64,000 nucleotides of DNA from G965232465 sp965276005 (GTDB lineage: Bacteria; Pseudomonadota; Alphaproteobacteria; JAQWUY01): assembly GCA_965276005.1 (NCBI GenBank), contig OZ254962.1, forward strand, positions 1,054,001 through 1,118,000. Direction: 5' to 3'. Shown piece after piece: positions 45,038 through 53,807 of this stretch. The notes beneath the pieces are model-generated. The model had not been told where the DNA came from and made no database searches. It saw only the letters and a list, made by a program, of their open reading frames with translations. Position 1 is the first letter of the stretch. Each line of letters begins with the position of its first letter. The position numbers were made by a program, and so were the translations under genes.

Positions 45038-45244
45038 TTCATGAGCTATTATCGCCCGTAAATGACGAAAGTATAATATGGCAGTATCACGGTAAATACC
45101 AACCAATTCACTGGCACATCTCGCCGTAGAACCTGCAATAAAATAATCTATTAATTGCTCTTGCTTGTACCAACTTAAACGACTCTTTCTAATCTTCATA
45201 GATAACATTATAAACCATTTCTGGCTAGCTATCTAGATCAGCCC
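45038..45244 (-). mobile_element. IS1595-like element, 5' fragment
   Basis: On the - strand from 45208 it encodes 'SRLSWYKQEQLIDYFIAGST' and 'RDTAILYFRHLRAIIAHEL', the zinc-finger-side N-terminus of the ISXO2-like transposase. It is cut by the IS5-like copy B. The outer end TCTAGATCAGCCCC is retained. The remaining two thirds of the element are not found on the other side, so a deletion accompanied or followed the insertion. Confidence 0.85.
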
Positions 45245-45315
45245 CTTGTTCTGCTATAGGGGGGCGTTTGTATATAGGGAGAAAATAATGTATAAAATAT
45301 GAATTTTTTATCCCA

Positions 45316-46935
45316 TTAAATTACATCTTGTCCCGGGATAGCCCGTAATAATTTTTGTGTGTATGGATGTTGTGGGGCATTGAATATGGATTGGGTGGTG
45401 TTGTATTCGACTATTTCGCCTCGATACATGACCGCCACATTGTCGCATACTTGTGCGGTTACCCGTAAATCGTGGGTGATAAATAAAATTGCCATGTGCA
45501 TTTCTTGTTGAATTTTTGCAAAAAGTTCCAGTATTTGTTTTTGTACCGTAACATCCAGTGCAGAAACCGATTCGTCCGCTATAATCATCTTGGGTTTTAA
45601 TGCCAATGCACGGGCGATGCAAATGCGTTGCCGTTGTCCCCCAGAAAATTCGTGAGGGTATCGATACATGGCATCTGGGGACAATTGTACCATTTGTAAT
45701 AAATTGCGGGCGTGTTGTAGGGCTTCGGATTTTTTCATGCCGTGAATAATCAGACCTTCGGCGATGCTGTTGCCAATTTTGTGGCGGGGGTTTAACGAGG
45801 CGTATGGGTCTTGAAATACCACTTGTACATTGCGGCGAAATGCCATCATGTGCTGTTTTGCTTTTATCACTGAGACATCTTTTGCACCGAATATCATCAC
45901 TTTATCATCGCTGTTTAACAGATGGGCAATACACCGTCCCATAGTCGATTTGCCCGACCCAGATTCCCCCACAATGCCCAAAGTTTCCCCCTGATTTAAA
46001 GTAATTTTTACACCTTTGACCGCCTGTACAACCCGTTTTTTGTGGAACATACTGCCTTTGCTGACAAAAGTTTTTGATAAATGTACCACTTTTAATAACT
46101 CGGGTGTGTTTAAGGATGGGCGATGGGCGGGTTTTAACGAAGGCACCGCCGTAATCAATTGTTGCGTATAGACATGTTGGGGGTTTCTAACAATGTTGTG
46201 TAAAGTATTATATTCGACCATTTGCCCTTGTTTCATGACCAACACATTGTCGGCAATTTCCGCAACCACGCCAAAATCATGGGTGATAAAAATAACCCCC
46301 ATGTTGTGTTTGCGTTGTACCTCTTGAATCAGCGATAAAATACCCGCTTGTGTGGTAACATCTAAGGCAGTTGTGGGTTCATCGGCGATAAGCAATTTGG
46401 GCGATAACGCCAACGCCATAGCAATCACCACCCGTTGCCGCTGCCCCCCGGACAAGGCAAATGGGTAGGCATCAATAATTTCTTGTGGATGGGGCAATTG
46501 CACATCGTCTAATAATTGTAATACATGGTTGTGTACTTGTTGTTTTGTCATATTGCGGTGAGCAACAATGACATCTGCGATGTGTTTACCGACTTTTATA
46601 AGGGGGTTTAACGCTTTCATCGGTTCTTGAAAAATCATGCTGATGTGATTGCCTCGAATGGTACGCATGTCCGCAGTATTGAGATGGGATAAATCCATAC
46701 CTCTATATAAAATTTTGCCGCTGCAAATGGCAATATCTGGGGACGGTAACAGACGCATTACACCATTGGCAGTCATCGATTTTCCCGATCCTGATTCGCC
46801 AATAATACACAAGGTTTCCCCTTGTTTAACTGTAAATGATATACCCTGAATAGCATATTTTCGGTCGCTATTTTGCGGTAAAGATATGGTTAAATCTTCC
46901 ACCGTCAACACCGCATCTGTTGTATCGTTTTGCAT
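45316..46935 (-). CDS. Fused dual ATPase of a peptide/nickel-type ABC importer (DppD-DppF fusion)
   Basis: Two complete ABC cassettes are joined. Each has a Walker A 'GESGSGKS'; signatures are 'LSGGQRQRV' and 'FSGGQRQRI'; Walker B regions are 'LLIADEPTTALD' and 'MIIADESVSALD'. The second Walker B has Ser for Pro. The ATG at 46935 (MQNDTTDAV) is preferred to one at 46947, because GGAGAGG then serves as its ribosome-binding site just inside the preceding stop. It powers the permeases encoded upstream in this operon. The length is normal for fused members. It is the last gene of the operon. Confidence 0.92.
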   Translation of the reverse strand: MQNDTTDAVLTVEDLTISLPQNSDRKYAIQGISFTVKQGETLCIIGESGSGKSMTANGVMRLLPSPDIAICSGKILYRGMDLSHLNTADMRTIRGNHISMIFQEPMKALNPLIKVGKHIADVIVAHRNMTKQQVHNHVLQLLDDVQLPHPQEIIDAYPFALSGGQRQRVVIAMALALSPKLLIADEPTTALDVTTQAGILSLIQEVQRKHNMGVIFITHDFGVVAEIADNVLVMKQGQMVEYNTLHNIVRNPQHVYTQQLITAVPSLKPAHRPSLNTPELLKVVHLSKTFVSKGSMFHKKRVVQAVKGVKITLNQGETLGIVGESGSGKSTMGRCIAHLLNSDDKVMIFGAKDVSVIKAKQHMMAFRRNVQVVFQDPYASLNPRHKIGNSIAEGLIIHGMKKSEALQHARNLLQMVQLSPDAMYRYPHEFSGGQRQRICIARALALKPKMIIADESVSALDVTVQKQILELFAKIQQEMHMAILFITHDLRVTAQVCDNVAVMYRGEIVEYNTTQSIFNAPQHPYTQKLLRAIPGQDVI

Positions 46936-46947
46936 ACGCCTCTCCAT

Positions 46948-48486
46948 TTATGATAACGATTGGATTTCGCCAATGACTTTTACTTTTACCTGTAAGTTAT
47001 TGCCAGGCATATACGACATGGGTACATCTTCGACTTCGATGACTTCTAAGGTGGCGGCATTTGCCCCTTTTTCAATCGCATCGGCTTTGGCATACTCGAT
47101 GGCTTGGGCGATAGCGTCATCTCGTTGCATATTGTTAAATACTTTATCTGTATATCCGCTGATTTGGGCAATAGCGGCACCGACCGCATTGGCAACCGCA
47201 TAGTTTTCTACTTTGATGACTTTTGACACCCCCTCAAGCATATTGGGAATAAGGCTTGCCCCACCGCCAACCGCTAACAAAGGTACTTTGCGATTGTCCG
47301 ATTTAATCTGATCGACACACTCTTCAATCATAGTGCCAATAGTTGCAGAAACTTTGGCAATATAATCGCTGCTTAAATGGGATAGCTTTGCCTTATCGCC
47401 AATATCTAAGGTGCCTTGTGCCACCATAATATCGGTTGTGGTTAAGGTATCCCCCCCACAACACACGGATTTTTCAAACAATTCATATGCTACACTCAAA
47501 GGTCCAACGGATGCGTTGTCATGGACTATGGTACCACCGCCAAGGGCGATGGAAAACAAATCCGGCATGCGAAATAAAGTGCGCACCCCGCCAACATGTA
47601 CTACATTGTTGGCTTCACGGGGAAAACCGTTGACCAAATACCCCAAATCAGATGTGGTACCGCCCACATCGCAGACGATACCTTCTTTAATCCCCGATAA
47701 GAATACGGCACCCCGCATACTGTTTGTCGGACCAGAGGCAAAGCTAAACACAGGACGATTTTTGGCATTTTCCGCAGATGTAATCGTACCGTCATTTTGT
47801 GTAATGTACAAAGGTACCATAAGCCCTATTTGTTGTAATGCTTGTTCGAGGGACTCTATGGTTTTTGCTGCTAATGGCAACAACGCAGCGTTTAAAATCG
47901 ATACATTTTCCCGTTCTAATAAACCAATTTTACCAATTTCCGAAGACAGCGTAATAAGAGCGTCTGGCATCTGTTCGAGAATAATCTGTTTTGCCCGTAC
48001 TTCATGGGTGTTGATAATCGTCGAAAAAGGAGAGGACACAGCGATTGATGTAACCCCGCTTTTTTTAATGTCTCGTACAGCTTGCCGTACCATGTTGTCG
48101 TTCATAGGGACAATTTCACGACCGTCATATTCGTGTCCCCCCTCGACTAAGTAATGCCCGCCATCGGTAACCTGTGCCAAATCCTCAGGCCAATCGCACA
48201 GGGGCTGTAAAGTCGCAGAGGCGGGTAAGCTGATACGCATAACTGCTGTTTTTTCAATGTGTTTGCGTTGTACCACCGCATTGACAAAATGGGTTGTGCC
48301 AATCATTACCGCACTGACATTTTTTGCATCTTCGCCGGCGTCTTGTAACAAGACATTTAACGCATTTTTTACGCCCGAAATCACATCTGCAGTGGTGAGG
48401 CATTTACAAGATGTTAATACCTTGCCGTCTGCCACCAACACAGCATCTGTGTTTGTACCGCCTACATCAATACCAATAGTTTTCAT
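46948..48486 (-). CDS. Hydantoinase/oxoprolinase family ATPase (HyuA-type, short form), 512 aa
   Basis: The N-terminus 'IGIDVGGTNTDAVLV' is the phosphate-binding loop of the hydantoinase A N-terminal fold. 'MIGTTHFVNAVVQR', 'SSEIGKIGLLERENVSILNA' and 'IVCDVGGTTSDLGYL' follow, with 'SIALGGGTIV' and 'LLAVGGGASLIPN' near the end. These enzymes open cyclic imide or lactam rings with ATP. At 512 residues it is the short form that commonly accompanies DUF917 genes. It is 20 bases from the DUF917 gene upstream and abuts the ABC ATPase downstream. The substrate is unknown; a hydantoin-like ring is inferred. Confidence 0.9.
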   Translation of the reverse strand: MKTIGIDVGGTNTDAVLVADGKVLTSCKCLTTADVISGVKNALNVLLQDAGEDAKNVSAVMIGTTHFVNAVVQRKHIEKTAVMRISLPASATLQPLCDWPEDLAQVTDGGHYLVEGGHEYDGREIVPMNDNMVRQAVRDIKKSGVTSIAVSSPFSTIINTHEVRAKQIILEQMPDALITLSSEIGKIGLLERENVSILNAALLPLAAKTIESLEQALQQIGLMVPLYITQNDGTITSAENAKNRPVFSFASGPTNSMRGAVFLSGIKEGIVCDVGGTTSDLGYLVNGFPREANNVVHVGGVRTLFRMPDLFSIALGGGTIVHDNASVGPLSVAYELFEKSVCCGGDTLTTTDIMVAQGTLDIGDKAKLSHLSSDYIAKVSATIGTMIEECVDQIKSDNRKVPLLAVGGGASLIPNMLEGVSKVIKVENYAVANAVGAAIAQISGYTDKVFNNMQRDDAIAQAIEYAKADAIEKGANAATLEVIEVEDVPMSYMPGNNLQVKVKVIGEIQSLS

Positions 48487-48506
48487 ATAACTATCCTTTC
48501 TTATGG

Positions 48507-49598
48507 TTAAAATACAGATTTATAATCTAGGTCAAATCCAAACGCCCTAGGGGCGGTTGCGTTTAACCCCGAAGCCGTTACATAAATCGGATCTGTAGGT
48601 AACGCCAACACGGACAAGCGTTGTCCATAACGAATGGTATCCGTACCAACCCCGTTGCCACTCATCGTGTCGAGCACACATATCAAATCGGGGGTGGTCA
48701 CCAACACTTCCCCGTTCAGGTATGCAACAGAGAATTCATTTTGAAAATGGATAACCAAAGTGTGTTGCTGATTTTTACCGCCACATATCATCGTTACTTT
48801 GCCTTTTAAATATCCCCCTTCAATACGCCGTTCCACATCGTGTACTTTGCCTTCGAATAACAATTTGCCATCTGTGTTTGCCAACACTGCTTGAATCGGG
48901 TTTTGGTTATTTTTGCGGGCATCTATCAAGGTCGTACCGATACTAATCGCCTTAGTCATAGTGCGATGGATGGTGTTTTCTTTGACTTGCTTACCCGTCA
49001 GCCCCATACAAAAAGTGGCAATGGCTCCCATTTCTGCACAGGCAACCCGCAACACACTTTCTCCCCAGCTCCAAGACTCCACCTGTGGCATAAGCACATC
49101 GTTGTTGCGAATATCTGAGATAACCAACGGGGGTACAGGCAAGTCGTTGACCGCCAAAGTTATCATTTGCAATTCTGGGTACGCCCGACCCATAGCGTCT
49201 GCGTCCACCATAGGAATACCCATTTCCATACTGATAGGTACTGCGTGCATACCATTGGCACCGCCAATTTCAATGGTGATTAAACTGTCAAACGACCGCC
49301 CCAAATGTTCCTGCATCATATGCACGGGGCGGATGGCAAACTTGTAATCGTCCAAGCGTTCTTGTGATACCAACGGGGCACCAATATACGCCACCATAGC
49401 GATTAAATCATCATCATTTAACAACATGGGGTCGATAAACGAGGCTTTTTTTCTCTGTTTCGCCAGCATCTTAGCATTCAGGTACACATGATACGGATCT
49501 CCGCCGCCGCCGGTGCCTAAAACCCAAGTGCCGATTTTTAGGGCTTCCAAGTCTGTATCGCTGAGAGTCTGTATTTTGTCTGTGGATATAGTATTCAT
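48507..49598 (-). CDS. DUF917 family protein A, 363 aa
   Basis: Near the N-terminus it has 'IGTWVLGTGGGGDPYH', then 'TIEIGGANGMHAV', 'MVDADAMGRAYPELQM', 'VEGGYLKGKVT'-type and 'VTTPDLICVLDT', ending 'RAFGFDLDY'. DUF917 has been linked to S-methyl-thiohydantoin desulfurase activity, as I recall. It regularly accompanies hydantoinase-type genes. This copy and the next are ~50% identical tandem paralogues, so they may form a heteromer or act on successive substrates. Spacing of 20 bases on both sides fits an operon. Confidence 0.9.
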   Translation of the reverse strand: MNTISTDKIQTLSDTDLEALKIGTWVLGTGGGGDPYHVYLNAKMLAKQRKKASFIDPMLLNDDDLIAMVAYIGAPLVSQERLDDYKFAIRPVHMMQEHLGRSFDSLITIEIGGANGMHAVPISMEMGIPMVDADAMGRAYPELQMITLAVNDLPVPPLVISDIRNNDVLMPQVESWSWGESVLRVACAEMGAIATFCMGLTGKQVKENTIHRTMTKAISIGTTLIDARKNNQNPIQAVLANTDGKLLFEGKVHDVERRIEGGYLKGKVTMICGGKNQQHTLVIHFQNEFSVAYLNGEVLVTTPDLICVLDTMSGNGVGTDTIRYGQRLSVLALPTDPIYVTASGLNATAPRAFGFDLDYKSVF

Positions 49599-49618
49599 AG
49601 GGTTTCTCCTGCTGGCAA

Positions 49619-50719
49619 TTAAAACGGTGTGACGAAGTCTATATCAAATCCAAAGGCTCTTGGTCCCACATATTCGATACCTTGCACAGTGGTAAAAATA
49701 GGATCTGCTGGCATGGCAAGCACAGACAGGCGTTGCCCATAGCGGATGGTATCTGTCCCTACGCCTGCCCCCGTTTGCGTGTCCAATAGACAAATTAAAT
49801 CCGGTGTTGTTACAACCACTTCGCCATCTAATTCTGCCACCGAAAATTCATTTTGGAAGTGGACTGTCAACTGCGATCCCGCATATGCCCCCACCCCCTG
49901 TAAAATGGTTTTTCCCTTTAAGTATCCCCCTTGTACACGGCGGTGTACATCGATGATTTTGCCTTGAAATACAAGGGTGCTGTGTTCTGCGTTTAACAAC
50001 GCATCGATGGGGCAGGTGTTGGTGTGTTGGGCGTGTAGTACCACATTGCCCAATTTAATGGCTTTTGACACGGTGTATTTTAGTCCATATTGTTTGACTT
50101 CTTTGCCACTGCGGGGGGCTTTGCAGGTGGCGGCAATCGCCCCCATTTCGCTACATATGGTTCTGCTAATGCGTTCCAGCCAAATCCAACTTTCTGCTTT
50201 GGGAATAATGACATTATTGTTGCGAATATCACACATAGTAAATGGATACATCGACAAATCCGCCACCGCAAAACTGGTCATTTGGGCGGCAGGATATGCC
50301 CGCCCCATACAATCTGCGTCCAATACGGGAATGCCCTTGACACAGCCAACCATAAACGGATGAATACCATTTCCGCCGCCGATTTCTAGCGGCATAACTG
50401 CATCAAAGGGGCGTTTTAAGTAGTGTTCCATTAAAGTAACAGGGCGATTGGCAAAATACGGATCTGCCAAGCGTTCTTGTCCCACAATCGGTGCTCCCAT
50501 ATTAGACAAAACGGCAATCACATCATCGTCGCTTATCAACATAGGGTCTAATAAATATGCGGTATATCCATGTTTGTACAGCTGTTTGGTGTTGATGTAT
50601 TTGTGGTATGGGTCGCCGCCGCCGCCCGTACCAAGTATCCAAGTTCCCACTTGTAAGGCATCCAAATCTTGTTCTGTAATCGGGACAATATCACTTTTGT
50701 ATTTTGTATCCATGTGCAT
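49619..50719 (-). CDS. DUF917 family protein B, 366 aa
   Basis: It is a paralogue of the next gene: 'VGTWILGTGGGGDPYHKY', 'PLEIGGGNGIHPFMV', 'VLDADCMGRAYPAAQM', 'VVTTPDLICLLDTQTGAGVG' and the terminal 'RAFGFDIDF'. All Gly-rich and acidic motifs are kept in both copies, which argues that both are active. The start at 50719 (MHMDTKYK) lies 6 bases after the LysR stop; MDTKYK at 50713 is the alternative. The same role in (thio)hydantoin catabolism is inferred. Confidence 0.9.
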   Translation of the reverse strand: MHMDTKYKSDIVPITEQDLDALQVGTWILGTGGGGDPYHKYINTKQLYKHGYTAYLLDPMLISDDDVIAVLSNMGAPIVGQERLADPYFANRPVTLMEHYLKRPFDAVMPLEIGGGNGIHPFMVGCVKGIPVLDADCMGRAYPAAQMTSFAVADLSMYPFTMCDIRNNNVIIPKAESWIWLERISRTICSEMGAIAATCKAPRSGKEVKQYGLKYTVSKAIKLGNVVLHAQHTNTCPIDALLNAEHSTLVFQGKIIDVHRRVQGGYLKGKTILQGVGAYAGSQLTVHFQNEFSVAELDGEVVVTTPDLICLLDTQTGAGVGTDTIRYGQRLSVLAMPADPIFTTVQGIEYVGPRAFGFDIDFVTPF

Positions 50720-50725
50720 ACTTTC

Positions 50726-51631
50726 TTATATTTTAAAATGTAAATGTTGCAACAAGGCTTTTTCCGCCATATTGTACTTGTTGCGGTAATTAAATATACC
50801 GTATGTGGTGATAATCGGCGGATCGGCAATGGGAATGTGCCACAGCTTCCCCACATCCATAGATTGCGGTAAAAACCCTATGCCTGATCCTGATTGTATG
50901 AGTTGTAACATATCCCATACGGATTCCATGTGGGTATAAATATTGTTGGTCAATCCGTGCGTATTGCGGTATTTTATTAACGGGTTCAGCGATCCGATAA
51001 TACTTTCCGTATGGTATACATAAAATTTTTGTTGTGCCAGTACGGTTTTATCTATGACGGGGTGTTGGTACAAGGAACATTTATGGCTGCAATACAAACC
51101 GTAAGGCTGGCTGTCCATAACATGGTGTTGAAAGTTTTTAATATCCACTTGTTTACTAACAATACCCAGAGTTGCCTTGTGGTTTAACACGGCATACATG
51201 ACTTCATCGTGGGTGCCCCGGTGATAACGGATTTCCACATTTTGGTGTTTTTCATGAAAATCGTGTACGGTGTGCAACAATTTTGCACAGTACATGTGCT
51301 GTGATATATGAAGGGTGATTTCCCCGTATACTTGATCGGGGGATTCTTCTTCTAGAATGTGGGCGATGTTGGCTATTGTCCCCTGTACTTGTAGGCACTC
51401 TTTGTACAACCGTTCGCCTGCTTTGGTGAGGCTGATATTTTTATTGCTACGATTGATAAGGCGGGCATCGAGGGATTCTTCTAATCGCTTTAAAGCCGAG
51501 CTCACCGCCGGTTGCGTCAACAACAGCCGTTGGGCGGATTTTGTGATGCTTTTTTCTTGGACAATGACAATGAAAACCCGTAACAAGTTCCAATCTAAGC
51601 GTTTTAACAGGGTTTCAGACGGCATTTTCAT
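50726..51631 (-). CDS. LysR-type regulator inside the hydantoin-type operon, 301 aa
   Basis: The N-terminal helix-turn-helix reads 'LLRVFIVIVQEKSITKSAQR' then 'LLLTQPAVSSALKRLEESLDARL'. The remainder is the periplasmic-binding-like effector domain. LysR regulators bind the pathway substrate or intermediate and usually activate the operon. It is unusual in being co-directional and inside the operon: 3 bases after the permease stop and 6 bases before DUF917 B. This would link regulator level to operon expression. Confidence 0.92.
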   Translation of the reverse strand: MKMPSETLLKRLDWNLLRVFIVIVQEKSITKSAQRLLLTQPAVSSALKRLEESLDARLINRSNKNISLTKAGERLYKECLQVQGTIANIAHILEEESPDQVYGEITLHISQHMYCAKLLHTVHDFHEKHQNVEIRYHRGTHDEVMYAVLNHKATLGIVSKQVDIKNFQHHVMDSQPYGLYCSHKCSLYQHPVIDKTVLAQQKFYVYHTESIIGSLNPLIKYRNTHGLTNNIYTHMESVWDMLQLIQSGSGIGFLPQSMDVGKLWHIPIADPPIITTYGIFNYRNKYNMAEKALLQHLHFKI

Positions 51632-51634
51632 ACA

Positions 51635-52555
51635 CTAATCCTTTTGCTTTGGGTCTAAAATATCCATTAACCCATCGCCCAGCAAGCTAAATCCTAGCAC
51701 AGTGAAATAAATGGCAAGCCCCGGAAACAGCGAATACCACCACCATTCAGGTAAATAGTTACGGGCAACGCTCAGCATAGCTCCCCACTCGGGAAAAGGC
51801 GGCTGTGCCCCTAAGCCCAAAAAGCCAAGACTAGCAGCGGCAAGAATAGCTTGTCCCATGTCCATACTGCCTTTTACCACAATGGGAGACAAGCAATTGG
51901 GTAAAATATGACGCCACAAAATACGGCGGTCGCTTGCCCCCAAAGATCGACTGGATTCTACAAATAATTCGTTGCGTATACTCAAGGTTTTTGCATGAAT
52001 CAGACGGACATATCCGGGCCACCACACCAATGCAAGTGCCAACATAGCATTTAAAATCCCCGGTCCCATAGCCCCGACAATGGCTATTGCCAATACCAAG
52101 CTGGGAATAGACAAAAACATATCGGTTATACGCATGATAATTTCTTCTATCCAGCCCCGATAATATCCAGATATAACGCCTAAGGTAACGCCAATTAAAA
52201 TAGCAATCCCCGTCACCATTGCCCCCACATACAGCGAAGTACGGGCACCGATAAGTACCCGTGATAAAATATCGTTACCGACTTCGTCCGTGCCAAACCA
52301 GTGGTTCCAGCTGGGTGGTTGCAGTTTATTTTTTAAATTGACCGCCCCCACAGCATCTTCGGGATAAGGGGCAATATAGTCGCCAAATGCACAAACAAAC
52401 AAAAATATCAACACCAAAACAAGCCCGAAAACAGCGGTCTTATTTCTCATAAAAATTCGGCTATTTTGTCGAAAAACATCAAAAAAACTTTGGTATTTTA
52501 CATGCTGTTTTACAAGGTTTTTTTTCCATAAAGTGTGTTGCGTTGTATTATTCAT
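51635..52555 (-). CDS. ABC importer permease, DppC/OppC-type, 306 aa
   Basis: A cytoplasmic N-terminus with 'FRQNSRIFMRNKTAVFGLVL' leads to the first membrane span. The conserved 'HWFGTDEVGNDILSRVLIGARTSL' cap and the EAA-type loop 'SSRSLGASDRRILWRHILPN' are present, as are five further hydrophobic segments. It pairs with the DppB-type permease encoded 32 bases upstream to form the channel. The frame is intact and of normal length. Confidence 0.93.
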   Translation of the reverse strand: MNNTTQHTLWKKNLVKQHVKYQSFFDVFRQNSRIFMRNKTAVFGLVLVLIFLFVCAFGDYIAPYPEDAVGAVNLKNKLQPPSWNHWFGTDEVGNDILSRVLIGARTSLYVGAMVTGIAILIGVTLGVISGYYRGWIEEIIMRITDMFLSIPSLVLAIAIVGAMGPGILNAMLALALVWWPGYVRLIHAKTLSIRNELFVESSRSLGASDRRILWRHILPNCLSPIVVKGSMDMGQAILAAASLGFLGLGAQPPFPEWGAMLSVARNYLPEWWWYSLFPGLAIYFTVLGFSLLGDGLMDILDPKQKD

Positions 52556-52587
52556 GACTTTTATTCCCTAGTGCTTAGACACAATGT

Positions 52588-53613
52588 TTAACCGCTATGC
52601 CGTACCCTTGGGTCCAATACCCCATACAATACATCGATAATAAGATTTAACACCATAAACGATGCCCCTAGCACAACCGCACTGCCCAAAATAGCCTTAA
52701 AGTCCGAATGAATCGCCGCGTCCACCGCATATAATCCGATACCGGGCCAATCGAACACAGATTCGGCAATAATAGTGCCTTCTAACATCCACCCAAACCT
52801 AAGCCCAATAATAGCCATTGTCGGCAACATAGCATTGCGTAACGCATACGACATAATGACTTTATACGCCGGTAATCCCATAGCACGGGCGGTGGTTACA
52901 TAATCTTGTTTTAACACATCTAGCATTTCCGCACGGTTGATACGGATAATAGATGCAATCGCCGGCAATGCCAATGTTAAAATGGGTAAAAACATATACC
53001 ACAAACTGTTAAACACCCCTTGTATGTCGCCTTGCAACAGGTAGTCGATGGTGTAAAAACCGCTTATCGATGGGGGAGGGTCAGAAAACACATCTATACG
53101 ACCGCCACTAGGAAACCAATCCAGATTGCCCGCCAGTATCCACAGCAAAGTTATCCCCGCCCAAAACGATGGAATAGCCACTGCGGATATGGAAAATAAG
53201 CGGCTAAAATGGTCTATCCAGCTGTTTTGATACACCGCCGATACCACCCCTAACGGCAGGGCGACAACAACAGTCAACAGCATTGTATAAACAATCAATT
53301 CAAGGGTGGCTGGAAAGTATAACAATATGTCTTCTAATACGGGTCGTCCGGTTTGTAAAGATTTACCCCAATCGCCGTTTGCCATACCTTTTAGGTATAA
53401 CCAAAACTGTTCTAGCAAGGGTTTGTCGAGGTGAAATTCTTGTTTGATGATGGCAACAGTTGCTTCGCTGGCATCTTCGCCCGCAAACAGCCGTGCCGGA
53501 TCGCCGCCCGCAATACGGGATATGGAAAATGTAATGACCATCAAACCAAAAATCATAACGGCAATGTACGCAAGCCGGCGACAAATAAAACCTAATACGG
53601 GTAAATATGACAT
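52588..53613 (-). CDS. ABC importer permease, DppB/OppB-type, 341 aa
   Basis: The N-terminus 'ICRRLAYIAVMIFGLMVITF' and the following 'RIAGGDPARLFAG' are characteristic. The EAA loop 'TARAMGLPAYKVIMSYALRN' and the final 'VLDPRVRHSG' are conserved. Six membrane spans are expected. It lies 194 bases after the binding-protein gene, a gap containing a small GC hairpin that may lower expression of the permeases relative to the binding protein. Confidence 0.93.
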   Translation of the reverse strand: MSYLPVLGFICRRLAYIAVMIFGLMVITFSISRIAGGDPARLFAGEDASEATVAIIKQEFHLDKPLLEQFWLYLKGMANGDWGKSLQTGRPVLEDILLYFPATLELIVYTMLLTVVVALPLGVVSAVYQNSWIDHFSRLFSISAVAIPSFWAGITLLWILAGNLDWFPSGGRIDVFSDPPPSISGFYTIDYLLQGDIQGVFNSLWYMFLPILTLALPAIASIIRINRAEMLDVLKQDYVTTARAMGLPAYKVIMSYALRNAMLPTMAIIGLRFGWMLEGTIIAESVFDWPGIGLYAVDAAIHSDFKAILGSAVVLGASFMVLNLIIDVLYGVLDPRVRHSG

Positions 53614-53794
53614 AATGACCTCTTTACTTTACCATATGACACACACATAGTACCTTGAATCCACAGTTTTTACAAACCCAATCTATGTTCAGAGAAATGT
53701 AAGGCATGTACACAACACTCCCCGTGACACCACAAGCCCTTACAGCAAGAGCTGGTTATACATTACACACGCTTTTATACCCGCCTTTGCACAC

Positions 53795-53807
53795 GCCCCG
53801 TTGGGGC
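53795..53807 (-). promoter_or_regulatory. Small GC hairpin after the binding-protein gene
   Basis: GCCCC-AAC-GGGGC lies directly after the stop of the binding-protein gene. Without a T-run it is not a full terminator. Such stems commonly protect the upstream part of ABC operon transcripts so that the binding protein is made in excess. Confidence 0.45.

Noticed and set aside
47411..48154. 247-codon + strand frame opposite the hydantoinase-family gene
   Set aside because: Antisense shadow of a strongly supported gene; long antisense frames arise from its codon bias.
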